7,289 nt of DNA, taken from Candidatus Cloacimonadota bacterium (GTDB lineage Bacteria > Cloacimonadota > Cloacimonadia > JGIOTU-2). The stretch's first letter is position 1. Each line of letters opens with the position of its first letter. The notes under the pieces are model-generated. The model had not been told where the DNA came from. It did not search any database and was given only the letters and a program-made list of their open reading frames with translations. Below, piece after piece: positions 5,628-7,289 of the stretch. Made by a program: the position numbers and the translations under genes. The stretch spans positions 1 through 7,289 of the forward strand of contig DAOVPZ010000050.1 of assembly GCA_030628975.1 (NCBI GenBank). Direction: 5' to 3'.

Positions 5628-7289
5628 TTATACTTTCCTTCCGCAGCAGTGTTTATATTTCTTACCACTTCCACAGGGACAGGGATCATTTCTACTCACT
5701 TTTTGGACATTAACAACAGGTTGAGGTTTTGAGATATTTGAAATTTGTCTTTGTTTAATTCGTTCATTATTTGAAATTTCTTGTTTTGAACCTCCGAATA
5801 CTCTTCTTTCTAAATGCGACAATTTAATATCTTTTGCAGTTTGTTGAACTTGATAATAAGTTGCAGGATAAAGTGTAAACACATTTTTTACAACTTTCTC
5901 TTTTATAGTATCAATTAAATCTAAGAAAAGTTCATAACTTTCCTTTTTATACTCAATTAGAGGATCTTTCTGAGCATAAGCACGAAGTCCGATTCCTTCT
6001 CTCAAACGATCCATTTCATATAAATGTTCTTTCCATTCTGAGTCAACGACCTTTAATAAGGAGTATCTTTCGAGAACTCTTTGCTCATCTTCAAAACCCT
6101 TTTCTTTATGTGCATAAGCATTTTTTAATTGAGAAAAAATCTCATCAACGAAATCATCCCTATTACGAATATCCCTTTCTATATTTATATTAAGTGTTAA
6201 CTCATTTTTAAACCAGTGAAACAGTTCTTCAATAGGCCAATTTTCTTCATATTGCGTATCACCCAAGTAATTATATACTTTATTTTCAACAACATCTGCT
6301 ATCATCTCCATTATCTCTTCTTTAAGATCGAGCCCCTTTAACACTTTCCGTCTATATGAGTAAATAACCTCTCTTTGCTGATTCATTACATCATCATATT
6401 TTATCAACTGTTTTCTTATTTCGAAGTTATGACCTTCAACTCTTTTTTGTGCATTTTCAACAGCTTTTGTCATCCATGGATGCTTGATAGCTTCACCTTC
6501 ATCTAATCCTAATCTAGACATAATATTTGCAATTCGGTCTGAACCAAATATTCGCATAAGATCGTCTTCTAAGGAAAGATAAAATCTTGATGAGCCAGGA
6601 TCTCCCTGTCTACCACTTCTTCCTCGTAATTGCTTATCAATTCTACGGCTTTCATGTCTTTCTGTTCCTATAATATGTAATCCGCATGGAACTTCTTTAA
6701 TACAATTATCAGCACTTTCTGGAGCATTTTTTCCAGCTTCATCACATCCATTCAAACATTTAATAATACAATTTGAGCATCGAACTATTTCAGAACCAAG
6801 TTTAATATCGGTACCTCTTCCTGCCATATTGGTTGCAATTGTGATTGCACCGGCTTCTCCTGCATGAGCAACAATTTCAGCTTCTTTCTGGTGATACTTT
6901 GCATTCAAAACTTCATGTGTTATGCCCTTTCTTTTTAACAATCTGCTGATTACTTCAGACACTTCTACCGAAATAGTACCTACTAATACCGGTCTTCTTT
7001 TAGAATACCAGTGTTCTAATTCATCAATAATTGCATTATATTTTTCTTTTTTTGTTCTAAAGATTAGATCGTCATAATCAATTCTACGAATTGGTTCATT
7101 TGTTGGAATATCTATAGCTTGTAATTTATAAATTTCTCTGAATTCTCCAGCTTCATTTATTGCAGTACCGGTCATTCCAGAAAGCTTTGTATACATACGG
7201 AAATAGTTTTGGAATGTGATAGTAGCCAGGGTCTGAGTTGCTTCTTGAATTTGAACCATCTCTTTTGCTTCAAGCGCTTGATGAAGACC
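5628..7289 (-). CDS. secA: Protein translocase subunit SecA, C-terminal 553 residues (5' end beyond window)
   Basis: ATPase motor that pushes preproteins through the SecYEG channel at the inner membrane. The frame is open to the right edge, beginning GLHQALEAKE, which corresponds to the end of the preprotein cross-linking domain; about 350 residues, including the Walker motifs, are missing. An ATG at 7257-7259 is internal, not the start. Numbered from the first visible residue: KLSGMTGTA (35-43); second nucleotide-binding domain with motif V NMAGRGTD (154-161) and the arginine-finger motif QLRGRSGRQGD (220-230); helical scaffold and wing regions with IRKQLIKYDDV (291-301) and WKEHLYEMDRLR (419-430); then a variable linker and the C-terminal zinc motif CPCGSGKKYKHCCG (537-550), which in the family binds SecB and phospholipid. 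A cysteine-rich insert at about 165-202 (six Cys), between motifs V and VI, is unusual. The gene ends 132 bp before topA. Confidence 0.97.
   Translation of the reverse strand, partial: GLHQALEAKEMVQIQEATQTLATITFQNYFRMYTKLSGMTGTAINEAGEFREIYKLQAIDIPTNEPIRRIDYDDLIFRTKKEKYNAIIDELEHWYSKRRPVLVGTISVEVSEVISRLLKRKGITHEVLNAKYHQKEAEIVAHAGEAGAITIATNMAGRGTDIKLGSEIVRCSNCIIKCLNGCDEAGKNAPESADNCIKEVPCGLHIIGTERHESRRIDKQLRGRSGRQGDPGSSRFYLSLEDDLMRIFGSDRIANIMSRLGLDEGEAIKHPWMTKAVENAQKRVEGHNFEIRKQLIKYDDVMNQQREVIYSYRRKVLKGLDLKEEIMEMIADVVENKVYNYLGDTQYEENWPIEELFHWFKNELTLNINIERDIRNRDDFVDEIFSQLKNAYAHKEKGFEDEQRVLERYSLLKVVDSEWKEHLYEMDRLREGIGLRAYAQKDPLIEYKKESYELFLDLIDTIKEKVVKNVFTLYPATYYQVQQTAKDIKLSHLERRVFGGSKQEISNNERIKQRQISNISKPQPVVNVQKVSRNDPCPCGSGKKYKHCCGRKV

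Noticed and set aside
6684..6797. The cysteine-rich SecA segment as an inserted mobile sequence or frameshift artefact
   Set aside because: The reading frame is continuous through it with motifs V and VI intact on either side, and SecA is known to vary in length at this point. It is reported as a protein insert instead.
1..7289. Defence system, phage, toxin-antitoxin or biosynthetic cluster
   Set aside because: All five genes are recognisable housekeeping or envelope families with consistent base composition, and no integrase, transposase, tRNA-adjacent junction or array of repeats is present.

Overview
The window is a compact stretch of an AT-rich (roughly one-third G+C by eye) bacterial chromosome with every gene on the minus strand. 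In transcription order (right to left) it holds the 3' part of secA (preprotein translocase ATPase), topA (DNA topoisomerase I), an unnamed MacB/FtsX-type ABC transporter permease, rseP (membrane-embedded site-2 zinc protease) and the 5' part of tgt (queuine/preQ1 tRNA-guanine transglycosylase). secA runs off the right edge and tgt off the left edge.

The genes are tightly packed. topA and the permease overlap in an ATGA stop/start. rseP and tgt overlap by 8 nt, and both start with GTG. The only gaps are 132 bp (secA to topA) and 82 bp (permease to rseP). I see no rRNA, tRNA, CRISPR array, complete mobile element or convincing rho-independent terminator. The simplest reading is one directional gene cluster, possibly read in two or three transcription units.

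The theme is export, envelope and core maintenance. SecA drives protein export, RseP cuts membrane proteins and remnant signal peptides, and the permease moves or mechanically couples something across the inner membrane. TopA relaxes negative supercoils and Tgt modifies tRNA anticodons. A didermic (Gram-negative type) bacterium is suggested by the 447-residue, double-PDZ RseP and the MacB-type permease. The low G+C, the cysteine-rich SecA insert and the gene order make me think of the FCB/Cloacimonadota neighbourhood, but this is a low-confidence inference from memory.

I did not find an undescribed multi-gene system. The points most worth a second look are a six-cysteine insert between the helicase motifs of SecA, a short G+C-richer repeat-like sequence in the topA leader, and start-codon corrections for topA, the permease and tgt.
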